Shown here piece by piece: positions 35,406-45,007 of a stretch of 64,000 nucleotides of DNA; position 1 is the first letter of the stretch, and each line of letters begins with the position of its first letter. A program made the translations under genes and the position numbers. The DNA is from Candidatus Hydrogenedentota bacterium (GTDB lineage Bacteria > Hydrogenedentota > Hydrogenedentia > Hydrogenedentales > CAILVY01): positions 62,001-126,000 of the forward strand of contig JAKQOG010000265.1 in assembly GCA_029565395.1 (NCBI GenBank), read 5' to 3'. The notes below the pieces were generated by a model. It was given only the letters and a program-made list of their open reading frames with translations, was not told the DNA's origin and ran no database searches.

Positions 35406-36671
35406 TTATCCCGTAGTGATAGGCAGCACACGCACCAGTTCTTCGAGGGTGGTGATGCCTTTTTTTGCTTTTTTCATAGCGTCGTCCGCCAGGGTTTCCA
35501 TGCCTTTGGTCATAGCCAATTTATGCAACTGTGCGGTGGTGGGCCGTTCCAGGACATATTCGGAGATGGCCTGTTCCATCATCAGTATTTCGCCGATGGC
35601 GGCGCGGCCCCGGTATCCGATACCCTGGCAGAGTTTGCATCCTTTTCCCCGGTAAAACGGTGTTTGGGTGGGCTTAAGATTAAAATGTTCCCAGTAAATG
35701 GCGTCAGGGGTGTAAGGTTCTGCGCAATCCGGACAATTCAGGCGGATAAGGCGTTGAGCGAGAACACCGCTAATCGACGAGGCCACGAGGAAAGGCTCGA
35801 TGCCCATGTCCAGCAGGCGGGTGAAGACGCCGGCGGCGGTTCCGCTGTGAATGGTGCTGATGACGAAGTGCCCGGTGAGGCCGGATTGCACGGCCATTTT
35901 CGCGGTTTCCTCGTCGCGGATTTCACCGACCATGATGACCTCAGGGTCCTGCCGGAGGATGGAGCGGAGTGCATTTGCAAACGTGAAGTCCACATGGGGG
36001 TTCACCTGCATCTGCGCAACCTTGTCCATGGTGTATTCAACAGGATCTTCGATGGTGACGATGTTGATGGTGTTCTTTTGCTGGGACATCAGCTCTTGGA
36101 GGAGGGCATAGATAGTGGTGGTTTTTCCGCTGGAACTCGGTCCGGTAAGAAGCAGCGTGCCTTGGGTGCGGGTGATGATTTCGCGCAGGTCCTTGATGAC
36201 ATGGGGCTGAAAGCCCAGCGTGTCCAAATGATAGAGTTCGGGGGATTCGCCCAACAACCGGATCACGACTTTTTCACCCTTGACGGTAGGGACGGTTGAG
36301 ATGCGCATGGGGCGCCCGCAGGAGACCTTTTCCATGTCAATGCGTCCGTCCTGCGGCACATCTTTCCGGTAGACGATGAGGTCGGCCAGCACCTTGATTC
36401 GCGCGACGATTTTGGATTGGTATTCGGGGGGAATTATGGCAATCTGCTGGAGTATTCCGTCCATTCGGTACCGGAGGGAAAGGCAATCGGCCCATGGTTC
36501 GAGATGGATGTCACTCGCAATGTGATAAGCGCCCTGGCTGATCATGATGTCCACAGCGTCCGCCACGCCGGTATCGTCATTGTTTTCCAGTAAATCCACC
36601 ACATGTTCCTGGATTTTCTTTAATGGAAGGGCGCGTGCCAGATCGTGTTCCGGTTTCCTCAATTTGCGCAT
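35406..36671 (-). CDS. GspE/PilB-family secretion or pilus ATPase, short form
   Basis: A 421-residue ATPase for pseudopilin or pilus assembly. It has DIHLEPWADCLSLRYRMDG (N2 domain), Walker A GPSSSGKTTT, the Asp box TIEDPVEYTMD, Walker B VIMVGEIRDEETA, the His box TGHFVISTIHSG, and a tetracysteine zinc site (CPDC and CKLC). The N-terminal MshEN-type domain of full-length PilB/GspE is missing. The start at 36671 follows GAGGAG at 9 bases; a longer frame to 36998 would overlap the divergent gene. It could power the pseudopilin at 7770 or others elsewhere. Confidence 0.9.
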   Translation of the reverse strand: MRKLRKPEHDLARALPLKKIQEHVVDLLENNDDTGVADAVDIMISQGAYHIASDIHLEPWADCLSLRYRMDGILQQIAIIPPEYQSKIVARIKVLADLIVYRKDVPQDGRIDMEKVSCGRPMRISTVPTVKGEKVVIRLLGESPELYHLDTLGFQPHVIKDLREIITRTQGTLLLTGPSSSGKTTTIYALLQELMSQQKNTINIVTIEDPVEYTMDKVAQMQVNPHVDFTFANALRSILRQDPEVIMVGEIRDEETAKMAVQSGLTGHFVISTIHSGTAAGVFTRLLDMGIEPFLVASSISGVLAQRLIRLNCPDCAEPYTPDAIYWEHFNLKPTQTPFYRGKGCKLCQGIGYRGRAAIGEILMMEQAISEYVLERPTTAQLHKLAMTKGMETLADDAMKKAKKGITTLEELVRVLPITTG

Positions 36672-36795
36672 GCTGCTACTCCTCGGTACTTTCTCTTGAT
36701 CTTGCGCTATTGCGGCCAGGAATTCAAAAAACTGTGAAACCCTGGGGGACCATGGTATCGTCTCAAGACCAGCGAGAACCCCAGAGAGGATGATT

Positions 36796-37734
36796 ATGAA
36801 AAAGGTGTTGATTGGGTGCGGCGTAGTGGCATTGATCCCGGTATGTCTTGTGGCAGGCTTGTTTATTTTCATGATTATCATGGCGCCGGGCAACAGCCGG
36901 GTGGAGGCCCCGACCGATTTCTCGAAAAGCGCCCTTCGGGCCAATCCTCCGGCGCCGCTGCCGCGTCCCGTCACCCTGAAAATCGTCACCTTTAACATTC
37001 AAGACACGTGGGTGGTGGGTTTCAACCGGCCAGAACGGATGCGCCGGATTGCCAAGGTGCTCACTCAGTTGGATCCCGATATTGCCGGATTTCAGGAAGC
37101 GTTTATTGATGAAGACCGAAAAATCCTTACGGATGGCCTGATCAATTCACGATTGTTGTTTCACCAGTATTTTAAAAGCGCCACGGGGGGGAGCGGGCTC
37201 TTGCTGATGAGCGCTTTCCCCATTAAAGAAGCCTATTTTCACCGGTATACGGTTTCCAACGCCTGGTATAAATTTTGGGAAGGAGACTGGTGGGCGGGCA
37301 AGGGCGTGGGGCTGGTTCGAATTGAACTTCCTGGGGGCGGGGGCTATATCGATTTCTACGACACGCATTTGCAGGCGAATTACGGGATTGCCCGGTACCG
37401 GCATATTCGGGGGGCGCAATTATTGGAAATGGCAGATTTTATCGATGAAACGCGTACGGGAGCATCCCCCGCATTTCTTGTGGGCGATATGAACACACGG
37501 ATGGACACGGAAGAGATGAATGCGGCATTGGAAAAGGCCAAGCTCAGGCGGGTTATGAATCTGGATTCGAGAATTGACCACATTTATGCGGTTGAGGATC
37601 CCCGATACGCTTTTGAAGTATTGGATACCATGATTATCCCTGAGAAATGGAAAGAAGGGGGAAAATCCTTGACGCTCAGCGACCATAACGGGTATATGAC
37701 CACGGTGCGCGTGACCCCTGTTCAGGGGAAATAA
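36796..37734 (+). CDS. Endonuclease/exonuclease/phosphatase-family protein, membrane-anchored
   Basis: A 312-residue protein with an N-terminal membrane anchor (about 3-30) and an EEP domain. Motifs are IVTFNIQDTW, IAGFQEA, FYDTHLQANY, VGDMNTRMD and LSDHNGY, which supply the catalytic Asp, Asn and His of this metal-dependent fold. The overall pattern is close to neutral sphingomyelinase-like members, so a lipid phosphodiester is possible. AGAGAGG precedes the ATG at 36796. Confidence 0.78.
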   Translation: MKKVLIGCGVVALIPVCLVAGLFIFMIIMAPGNSRVEAPTDFSKSALRANPPAPLPRPVTLKIVTFNIQDTWVVGFNRPERMRRIAKVLTQLDPDIAGFQEAFIDEDRKILTDGLINSRLLFHQYFKSATGGSGLLLMSAFPIKEAYFHRYTVSNAWYKFWEGDWWAGKGVGLVRIELPGGGGYIDFYDTHLQANYGIARYRHIRGAQLLEMADFIDETRTGASPAFLVGDMNTRMDTEEMNAALEKAKLRRVMNLDSRIDHIYAVEDPRYAFEVLDTMIIPEKWKEGGKSLTLSDHNGYMTTVRVTPVQGK

Positions 37735-37914
37735 TCAGAATGGGGATGTTCTCAACAACCTGGGAATAAAAATACAACAATCCCCTGCCTGGAGATAGGA
37801 TCTACTACTTACCGAATTCCAGGGAAATACACTTGCTTTGGGGATACTTGATATCATGGTGGCGGCTTATACTGTTGAAACAATCTGGCGTATATACAAT
37901 AGGACAAATTATCC

Positions 37915-38619
37915 ATGCGAGAAACGGCATTATTCGTTGCATTAGTTTTGGCCCTGCTGGCGATGCATGATGCACAGGCCCAGGTCCCCCTTCCGGAGAT
38001 TCAGACGAAAGCAACTGCCGGCTGGGCTCAAGTCAATTCCCTGACGGCCAAGACTTCTGTGTGGAGCACTATGCATGTGGGGGATAACCCCCAGGAAATG
38101 CGCGCGTCGGGAACCGTGTCATTTCTACGGGATAATGGACAGGAAAAATACCAGCAGCAGATGACCCTGGTCAGTAAACAATATTCGGCCGTTCCCTCCG
38201 TGCGAAGCGTATATGACGGGGAACATCTATTTGAATGGGTTGTGACAGCGTATCCCGGAGGCTGCAAACAGGTTGAATGCGATCTTTCAAAAGGGCGGTT
38301 CTGGCCCGGGGGAGAATTGCTGTTCAAGCTGTTGAACGAACAGTACACGGTGTCCGCCAAGGCGGACTCCACGTGCGGCAATCGGCCGGTGTATGTGCTG
38401 GAAGGCACGCCGAAGCAGCCTCTATCAACGGCTCCCTGGCGCAAAGCGCTTTTTTCAGTGGATCAGGCTTTAGGACTTTTAGTCAGAGTAGAATTGTGTG
38501 ATGTGAACGGCGTTCCGGTATCCGTCATGGAATTGTCCGATCCACACCTTAACGCGGAAGTGAATAAAGAGCAATTCACGCTTCCCACCGGCGGAAAAAT
38601 GCACTCCGTAAAACGGTAA
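37915..38619 (+). CDS. LolA-like exported protein
   Basis: A 234-residue protein with a signal peptide (about 1-23, ending DAQAQ) and a LolA/DUF2092-like pattern: ATAGWAQVNSLTAKTSVW, then alternating strands such as QQMTLVSKQYS, VRSVYDGEHLFEWV and KALFSVDQALGLLVRVEL. Such proteins bind lipoproteins or lipids in the periplasm. No clear ribosome binding site is seen and no partner is adjacent. Confidence 0.6.
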   Translation: MRETALFVALVLALLAMHDAQAQVPLPEIQTKATAGWAQVNSLTAKTSVWSTMHVGDNPQEMRASGTVSFLRDNGQEKYQQQMTLVSKQYSAVPSVRSVYDGEHLFEWVVTAYPGGCKQVECDLSKGRFWPGGELLFKLLNEQYTVSAKADSTCGNRPVYVLEGTPKQPLSTAPWRKALFSVDQALGLLVRVELCDVNGVPVSVMELSDPHLNAEVNKEQFTLPTGGKMHSVKR

Positions 38620-38659
38620 TCTTCTTGTTTTACATGTCAAAGCAGAAAGGGAGGAAATG

Positions 38660-38674
38660 ACGAGTTGAACTCGT
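38660..38674. promoter_or_regulatory. 15-bp perfect inverted repeat upstream of 38702 gene
   Basis: ACGAGTT-G-AACTCGT lies 27 bases before the next ATG and overlaps a possible TTGAAC -35 hexamer. It may be an operator; no regulator is known. Confidence 0.4.
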
Positions 38675-38701
38675 TGAGGGGGAGCGTGTCATACTCACAG
38701 T

Positions 38702-40159
38702 ATGCAATCACGAGGCCGAGTACGATTTTTTCTTTCGTTGTTTTACCTGGGCGTGGTATTTCTGGCGGCGGGGTATGTGTATCAACGCATCCAATGGTTT
38801 GAGGGGATGATATGCATTGAAAAGGGGAAAACAGAGCATGTGGTTGTCCGTAAATCGAGTGCGGATGCGGGTGTATTCGCGGAAGAGCGCAATTTGCCTC
38901 TGGAACTTATTGCCTTTGACAATCCCTCCGTGGCGCGCACCTGTTTCGATGAAAAAGCCGTGTATGATGCGGCAGCGCTGCCGTTTCGGCTGCATTTGGA
39001 GGATGTGGTGATTCTGGAAGAGCAGCTTGCGCGGGAAATGCTGGAAGTGACACAACAGGGCCGTAAAACCCACTATCCCGTGAAAGCAGGAGCCCATTTT
39101 CCGCTTGGCACTGATTCGGGAACCATTCTTGGCGTACAACGCTGGACGGGGCTTCTCTCCCATCCGTCCGGCCAGCCCATGGTCACGGTTTCCTGTCATC
39201 CGCCAAGTGAGGGTTGGGGGGAGCCCTTGTTTCTTGCGCGAGGGGTGTGGCGCATGACGGCAAAGGCCATGGCGCTCTACCTGGATTGGTTTGAGAATGA
39301 AGCGCTGGCGAAGGAGAAACTGCCCATGGAATTGCCAGGACTTCAATCGGCGCGGTGGGGCGTGGTGGAAGGGCAGAATACGCATTGGTTCAACACATTT
39401 ACGCCCGGGGCCGGCATGACACTGACAGACGGCACGGAGGTGGCGCTGTTGCGCTTTGAAGATCAGCATGGGGCGCCGGAGGGCGCGAAGCCCGCGTTGT
39501 TGTTTTCGGTGAATAAAAATGGAAAGCGTGAAGAAGGCTGGGTGTATGCAAATAATTCCAGTAAAGATGGATCGATTCGCTTTGATTATCCGGGCCAATG
39601 CGAGACGGTTCTGATTCTCCATGGGTGGCAGGATGGCGCTGTGTGGGCAAAGGCCTTCTATAAAGGGCAGGCCTGCGGCGAGATCAAGCTCATGGAAAAA
39701 CAGCCGTGGATGCCGCCCGGCGGCTTTCCGTATGAAGTGCGCGCCGATCAGATCATGCAGCAGGCCGTGCCCGTGGGGAATGACACGGCGCCGGTCCAGG
39801 CGCTGTCTCTGCAATTGCCTTCGGGCATTATTCACTTGCGCGAGGGCGAAACCCATGCCGGAAAAGATTATCGCATTCACTATTTGAAACGGACTCAGGC
39901 GCCGGTCGTACGCTATGTCCTGGACGCCGTGAAAGAGGGTAAGAAGCGGCAGTACATGCTGAGTCCCGGCGGAAGTTTCCGGCATGGGTTCTGGCGTTTC
40001 CGGCAAGATCCGGAGAACCCTCGTGCGGGCACGATAGCAGTGCTGGACGCGGAACGTACGCTTGGGGGGTATTCCCAATTGTTTGGCTCGTGCTTGTTCG
40101 TGGCGGGGGCGTTCGGCTGGGTGGTAATACGGTTTAAGAAAGGCAAAATTGCGCGGTGA
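38702..40159 (+). CDS. Hypothetical two-helix membrane protein, possibly ResB-like
   Basis: A 485-residue protein with one helix at the N-terminus (about 8-27) and one at the C-terminus (about 455-477). The large region between is mostly beta-rich. LPFRLHLEDVVILEE and the end RFRQDPENPR...GGYSQLFGSCL loosely resemble ResB/cytochrome c biogenesis proteins, but most ResB membrane helices are absent. I do not assign a function. It ends 83 bases before the TPR gene. Confidence 0.55.
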   Translation: MQSRGRVRFFLSLFYLGVVFLAAGYVYQRIQWFEGMICIEKGKTEHVVVRKSSADAGVFAEERNLPLELIAFDNPSVARTCFDEKAVYDAAALPFRLHLEDVVILEEQLAREMLEVTQQGRKTHYPVKAGAHFPLGTDSGTILGVQRWTGLLSHPSGQPMVTVSCHPPSEGWGEPLFLARGVWRMTAKAMALYLDWFENEALAKEKLPMELPGLQSARWGVVEGQNTHWFNTFTPGAGMTLTDGTEVALLRFEDQHGAPEGAKPALLFSVNKNGKREEGWVYANNSSKDGSIRFDYPGQCETVLILHGWQDGAVWAKAFYKGQACGEIKLMEKQPWMPPGGFPYEVRADQIMQQAVPVGNDTAPVQALSLQLPSGIIHLREGETHAGKDYRIHYLKRTQAPVVRYVLDAVKEGKKRQYMLSPGGSFRHGFWRFRQDPENPRAGTIAVLDAERTLGGYSQLFGSCLFVAGAFGWVVIRFKKGKIAR

Positions 40160-40182
40160 GACGCCGTGACTACGCGGGAAAA

Positions 40183-40211
40183 TTGATGCAATTCGCTCCC
40201 ATGCCTATAAT
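40183..40211 (+). promoter_or_regulatory. Sigma-70-type promoter for the TPR gene
   Basis: TTGATG (40183-40188) and TATAAT (40206-40211) are 17 bases apart. The likely start codon of the following gene is at 40243, about 30 bases downstream. Confidence 0.68.
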
Positions 40212-40242
40212 GGCCGTTTAAGCAATATTGAGGAATGGCGCC

Positions 40243-42378
40243 GTGTCTGAAGAATCCCTTGTTGACCGTCCGGAATCCATGCAGGGACCCGCTGAATCAC
40301 CCACCCCGGAAAAGGGGCTTATTCGAGGCGATAAAGGGCTGGAAACCGCGCAGGTGATCATCAGCGCGTTTCTGATTGCTGCCGCCGGGTTCATTGCCTA
40401 TGCCGGCACATGGAATATCCCGTTTCACGGCAGGGACTTGGAATTGTTCATGGACAGCGCGGCGCTCCACCATATGACCACGTTTACGGACGCGCTGAAT
40501 GATTTCCCCAATGCCCCCATGACGGCGCTGGGATTGGCGAAGCATTATGCGTTCCTGAACGGCAGTCCCGTTGGGCTGCATGCCATCAATCTGCTGCTGC
40601 ACCTGATGAATGCCGTTCTTTTGTACCTGCTGTGTAGAAGAATCCTGCCCAAAGGCACTCCGGAGCCGGTAGCGATGCTGGCGGGATTGTTTTTTGCCGT
40701 GGCGCCCTATCACGCGGATGCAGTAAATTTTCTGATTGGACGTCCCTATCTCCAGACGTTGTTCTTTTCCCTGGTGTCCTTAATTCTGTTTCTGCGGGCA
40801 TTTGATCGCGATGAACCGAACTATATTTATGCAGCCGTTGCGGCGGTGTTTTATGCGTTCGCCACCGCGAGCCATTTTTCGGCCATCCTGCTTCCCTTGG
40901 TGATGATGGGCATCGGATGCCTTCAGCGCTCGCTCAAAAAGCATTTGCCGGCGTATCTGCTTTTTTGTTTTCTGTTTCTGGCAATGCTCGCGGCCATTCT
41001 TCTTACCACAGGCCACTACAGGACGCCTTCCGCCGCGGCACTTTACCTGGCCTTGGCCGCCGCCCCGATTCTCCTCTCCCTGGTTTTCAGCGTGGTGCAC
41101 CACGCCAAAGCCAGGACAGCACTGGGCTTGATTGCAGCGGTAATACTCATCGCGTTGTGTTCAATCACCTATCTTCGGACGGCGCTTTGTCAGGATCCGG
41201 TTGCATGGTGGAGTCTTCAGACGGAAAGGGCCCCAGGCGATCCGTCCGCGTGGAAATACCTGGCGCGATATGTGGAGCAGCAGGCTTCCGGCTTGCCGCA
41301 GGAAAAACAAGGCCCTCTGCTCCAGCAGTCGGAGCAGGCCTGGCGGCAAGTAGTGTCATTAAGCCCTGGAGATGCCTCCGCCGCGGAACATCTGGGCATC
41401 ATTCTGCATCGCCGGGGGGAGGCCGATGAATCGCTCGCAATTTTGAAACAGGCGGTGCGAAATGACCCGTTTAATGCGGCGGCCACGGAACATATCGGAC
41501 GAATTCTGGAGGAGAAAGCCCGGAAAAGCGGTGACATCAATCAGTTGCGGCTTGCCGCGGACTATTTCAAGCGCGCGGAGCAGTTGGGAACCCTTTCACA
41601 CGAAGGCATGGCGCAATATGCCATGACACTGGCCGGCCTGGGGAACGTGGAAGAGAGTTATGCGCGGTTGCGTCCGCTGGCGGGCAATGATCCCAATTCA
41701 GCGCTGGGGCCCGTGCTGAAATCCATGGAATCGGCGGTGAGTCAGATCCGGGAGTTGAACAAAAAAAGCCTGGAGCAGATGAAATCGGGCGCGCCGGACC
41801 TTGACGCGATTCTAAACCGGGCTGAGATGCAGTTGTTGAAAGGAGAAACCCTTCCCGCATCTTATTTGCTGGACGCCATGGTCCGGAAACAACCGGAGAA
41901 TACACGGGCGTGGATGTTGCTTGGGGTTGCACGGGCGCGCATGGGCCAGGCGGAGCCGTTTGTAAAAGAATGGGGCGGGGCGGTCACGGATTCTTCGTTG
42001 TGGAATGATTTGGTGAAGCGGTGTCTGGGAGGGGGGCTATGGGACGCCGCAAAAATCTATATAAACAACAGTCCGGTCGCTCCGGACATGGTGACACCGC
42101 CTCTGGTTCGTCTTGCGGACATGGCGGTTGAAGTCAAGCAGACGCGCGTGGCCATAAAATTGCTGCAGGAGGCCGCCGAGGCCAGTCCCGGCGATCCACT
42201 TCCGTGGCTCAAGTTGTGCGATGTGGCGATAACCGCCAGAGATATGGCGCACGCGCAGCAATATCTTGGGGAAGCGGAAAAGCGCAACGCCCCCGCGGAA
42301 GAGATCCAATCCCGGCGCAAACAGACGGGCGGCGCGCCTGCCCCCACAACTGCGCCGGTGAATACCATTATTCGCTAA
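40243..42378 (+). CDS. Membrane protein with C-terminal TPR repeats
   Basis: A 711-residue protein. About ten hydrophobic segments in the first 330 residues, with FHGRDLELFMDS and ALGLAKHYAFLNGSPVGLHA, match the O-GlcNAc-transferase-like or PMT-like membrane proteins of this type. TPR-like helices fill about 340-700 (DASAAEHLGIILHRRGEADE, ESLAILKQAVRNDPFNAAAT). The GTG at 40243 is preferred to the TTG at 40228 because GAGGAA lies 7-8 bases upstream. The next gene starts 28 bases later and may be co-transcribed. Confidence 0.72.
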   Translation: MSEESLVDRPESMQGPAESPTPEKGLIRGDKGLETAQVIISAFLIAAAGFIAYAGTWNIPFHGRDLELFMDSAALHHMTTFTDALNDFPNAPMTALGLAKHYAFLNGSPVGLHAINLLLHLMNAVLLYLLCRRILPKGTPEPVAMLAGLFFAVAPYHADAVNFLIGRPYLQTLFFSLVSLILFLRAFDRDEPNYIYAAVAAVFYAFATASHFSAILLPLVMMGIGCLQRSLKKHLPAYLLFCFLFLAMLAAILLTTGHYRTPSAAALYLALAAAPILLSLVFSVVHHAKARTALGLIAAVILIALCSITYLRTALCQDPVAWWSLQTERAPGDPSAWKYLARYVEQQASGLPQEKQGPLLQQSEQAWRQVVSLSPGDASAAEHLGIILHRRGEADESLAILKQAVRNDPFNAAATEHIGRILEEKARKSGDINQLRLAADYFKRAEQLGTLSHEGMAQYAMTLAGLGNVEESYARLRPLAGNDPNSALGPVLKSMESAVSQIRELNKKSLEQMKSGAPDLDAILNRAEMQLLKGETLPASYLLDAMVRKQPENTRAWMLLGVARARMGQAEPFVKEWGGAVTDSSLWNDLVKRCLGGGLWDAAKIYINNSPVAPDMVTPPLVRLADMAVEVKQTRVAIKLLQEAAEASPGDPLPWLKLCDVAITARDMAHAQQYLGEAEKRNAPAEEIQSRRKQTGGAPAPTTAPVNTIIR

Positions 42379-42406
42379 CCAGAACTCAAGCAGGAGGAAT
42401 CGATTC

Positions 42407-44902
42407 GTGTGTATTGCTGCTTTGACGATGGTGGGACTGCTTCTTAGCGCCACCGCAAATGAGGGTGTGCCCATGAATTCATCTGAAGATGCCGTATTGA
42501 TTCAGCAATGCCGGGAATGGGCGGCCCAGGCATTCGGCAAGGGGTTGCCTTCCCTACCGGCGGATCATGTTCAGCTTAAGGTGATCCGCCAGGAACACAG
42601 TGTGCTGCAATTTGGAAAATCCTGCATCGATAGTCCTATGAAAATAGGGGATTGTAGTTTCACGCATGGACTAGGCACCCACGCGAACAGCGAGATCGCC
42701 GTTTCCATTCCCGTGGGAGCAACGGGATTCAAGGCATTTGCGGGGATTGATGTAAATCCTGACACCCAGGGTATTCGAGGCACGGTGATTTTCATTGTGG
42801 AGGTGGATGGCACGGAAGTATTTCACAGCGGGGTGATAAAGGGAGGCGAAGCGCCTTTGCCCGTCGAGATCGCATTTCCTGCGGGGGCAAAACTACTTAC
42901 CCTAAAAACCGACAGCACGCCGGATGGGGCGAGTCATGATCAGGCGGATTGGGCGGAAGCGCACTTTATTCTGGATGGGGGAAAATCCATATTCCTGGAT
43001 CAGAACCAAAATACACTACTTCTGTTTAGCGGCCGGCCTCCGTTTTCTTTTCTATATGACGGGAAAAGTTCTCACGAGTTGATCGCGCAATGGCCGCATG
43101 AGGTAGAAACCACGGAAAATGAGGCGGCGTGGATCTATCGTTCCATTTGGAAGGATCCGGCCACGCAGCTTTGCGTAACGGCGGAAGCCAAGGCCTTCAA
43201 GCATTTCCCGGCAGTGGAGTGGCTGATTTACCTTGAAAATCAGGGTACAAAAGACACGCCCATGATCGAAGACATTCAGGCGCTCGATGTGGATCTGCGC
43301 ACCGGGTATATTCGCAATCCGGTGATAGTGCATCAATTGGAAGGAGACGCCTGCGCGGAAAATTCTTTTCGTCCCAAGACCACCACCCTCGAAACGGGGA
43401 AAAATCTCACGCTGGCGCCTACAGGCGGACGCTCCTCTTCCATCAGCGCGTTCCCATTTTTTAACATTCAATATAACGAGCAGGGGGTGATTACCGCCGT
43501 GGGATGGACGGGTCAATGGGCCGCGCGTTTTGATCGCGGCGGGACAGGTCCCACGCGTATGCGCGCGGGATTGGAACTCACGCATCTTACGCTGCATCCC
43601 GGTGAGCGCATCCGCACGCCGCGCATGCTGCTCATGCCCTGGAACGGCGATCGCACCGCCGCGCACAACACATGGCGCCGGTTGTTAATCACTCAGTATG
43701 TGCCTAAAATCGACGGCGCGCCCGCCCATCCGCCGTTCGCATTGCAGCCGTTCGACCGCTATAACAGCCGCCCGGGCTGGGCCACGGAATCGGGACAACT
43801 TACCGCCGTGGATATAGCGCATTCGATTGGATGCGACACCTATTGGCTGGACGCAGCATGGTTTCCGGGGAATTTCCCGAATGGGGTTGGGAACTGGTTT
43901 TGCAAGCCAGAGGCTTTTCCGAATGGGCTGAAACCGGTCAGCGATGCCTGTCACCGGTACGACATGAAATTCGTATTATGGTTTGAGCCTGAGCGCATCG
44001 CGGCAGGCACGCAAATCGCCAAGGAACATCCCGAATTTGTGTTTGGCGGCGAAAAGGGCGGTTTATTCAAATTGAATGAACCCGAAGCGCGGCGCTGGCT
44101 CACCGAACTCTTGTCCACGCGCATCGATGAGTATGGATTGGACTGGTACCGGAATGATTTCAACATGGATCCCCTGGGGGCGTGGCGGAACAACGATGCA
44201 GAGGATCGTCAGGGCATGACGGAAATCCGATACATCGAAGGGCTGTATGAAATGTGGGACGAATTGCGCGCGCGGCATCCCGGCCTGCTGATCGACAATT
44301 GCTCGAGCGGCGGGCGGCGCATCGACCTGGAAATGATCTCGCGGTCCATCCCGCTGTGGCGCAGCGACACGAACTGCTCTCCGAACCACCCGGAGTGGAA
44401 CCAAATGCAGACCGTTGCCCTTTGTCCGTATGTTCCGCTTCACACGGCCACACCCTGGGCGCCGGATCCCTATGAGGTGCGCAGCGCCGCGACGGCCGGA
44501 TTGCTCTGCCAATTCGCCTATCTGGAAGATGGTTTTTCGGTGGAAGAGGCGAAGCGTCTGGTGGCGGAATCGCGCGAGGATGCGCCGTATTGGTATGGCG
44601 ATTTTTATCCGCTTACGAATTGCTCCATCGATATGGGCGAATTTGTGGCGTATCAATTCCACCGCCCCGATTTGGATGCGGGATTGGTACTGGCGTTTCG
44701 CCGCGCGGAGTGCCCCATCAAGGGAATCCTTCTTGGCGTGCAGGGTGTAAACCCGGAGACAAAATACCGGGTCCAATATGTGGCAGAGGATGGAACCGCA
44801 ACGGAACAGGAAGTATCCGGTGCGGATCTATTGGAAGCGCTGGAATTGAAATTGCAGAAAAAAGGCAGCAGCCTGGTGGTCCGCTACCAGGGTGTCAAAT
44901 AA
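42407..44902 (+). CDS. Alpha-galactosidase-like GH36 glycosidase with NPCBM domain
   Basis: An 831-residue enzyme. A short leader is followed by an NPCBM carbohydrate-binding domain (SFTHGLGTHANSEIAVSIP, about 84-102) and a GH36 catalytic region. The nucleophile is Asp584 in WYRNDFNM, the acid/base Asp654 in LWRSDTNC, and NCSSGGRRIDLEM lies between. WLDAAWFPGNFP and VLWFEPERIAAGT are further family marks. It would hydrolyse alpha-galactosides. The GTG start follows AGGAGG; ATG at 42425 is an alternative. A second, diverged GH36-like gene lies at 45871. Confidence 0.86.
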   Translation: MCIAALTMVGLLLSATANEGVPMNSSEDAVLIQQCREWAAQAFGKGLPSLPADHVQLKVIRQEHSVLQFGKSCIDSPMKIGDCSFTHGLGTHANSEIAVSIPVGATGFKAFAGIDVNPDTQGIRGTVIFIVEVDGTEVFHSGVIKGGEAPLPVEIAFPAGAKLLTLKTDSTPDGASHDQADWAEAHFILDGGKSIFLDQNQNTLLLFSGRPPFSFLYDGKSSHELIAQWPHEVETTENEAAWIYRSIWKDPATQLCVTAEAKAFKHFPAVEWLIYLENQGTKDTPMIEDIQALDVDLRTGYIRNPVIVHQLEGDACAENSFRPKTTTLETGKNLTLAPTGGRSSSISAFPFFNIQYNEQGVITAVGWTGQWAARFDRGGTGPTRMRAGLELTHLTLHPGERIRTPRMLLMPWNGDRTAAHNTWRRLLITQYVPKIDGAPAHPPFALQPFDRYNSRPGWATESGQLTAVDIAHSIGCDTYWLDAAWFPGNFPNGVGNWFCKPEAFPNGLKPVSDACHRYDMKFVLWFEPERIAAGTQIAKEHPEFVFGGEKGGLFKLNEPEARRWLTELLSTRIDEYGLDWYRNDFNMDPLGAWRNNDAEDRQGMTEIRYIEGLYEMWDELRARHPGLLIDNCSSGGRRIDLEMISRSIPLWRSDTNCSPNHPEWNQMQTVALCPYVPLHTATPWAPDPYEVRSAATAGLLCQFAYLEDGFSVEEAKRLVAESREDAPYWYGDFYPLTNCSIDMGEFVAYQFHRPDLDAGLVLAFRRAECPIKGILLGVQGVNPETKYRVQYVAEDGTATEQEVSGADLLEALELKLQKKGSSLVVRYQGVK

Positions 44903-45007
44903 CCGCTGAACGTTTTGGGATAGTTTTCCGGAACGTGCTCGATACAATACAATGATGACTATGGCTGTAGGCAGAAAGGTTCACTGGATGAGGAAAGGCA
45001 GTAAGGT

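Noticed and set aside
38708-40078. 456-codon minus-strand open frame
   Set aside because: It mirrors the 38702-40159 gene, whose membrane-helix pattern and start look genuine.
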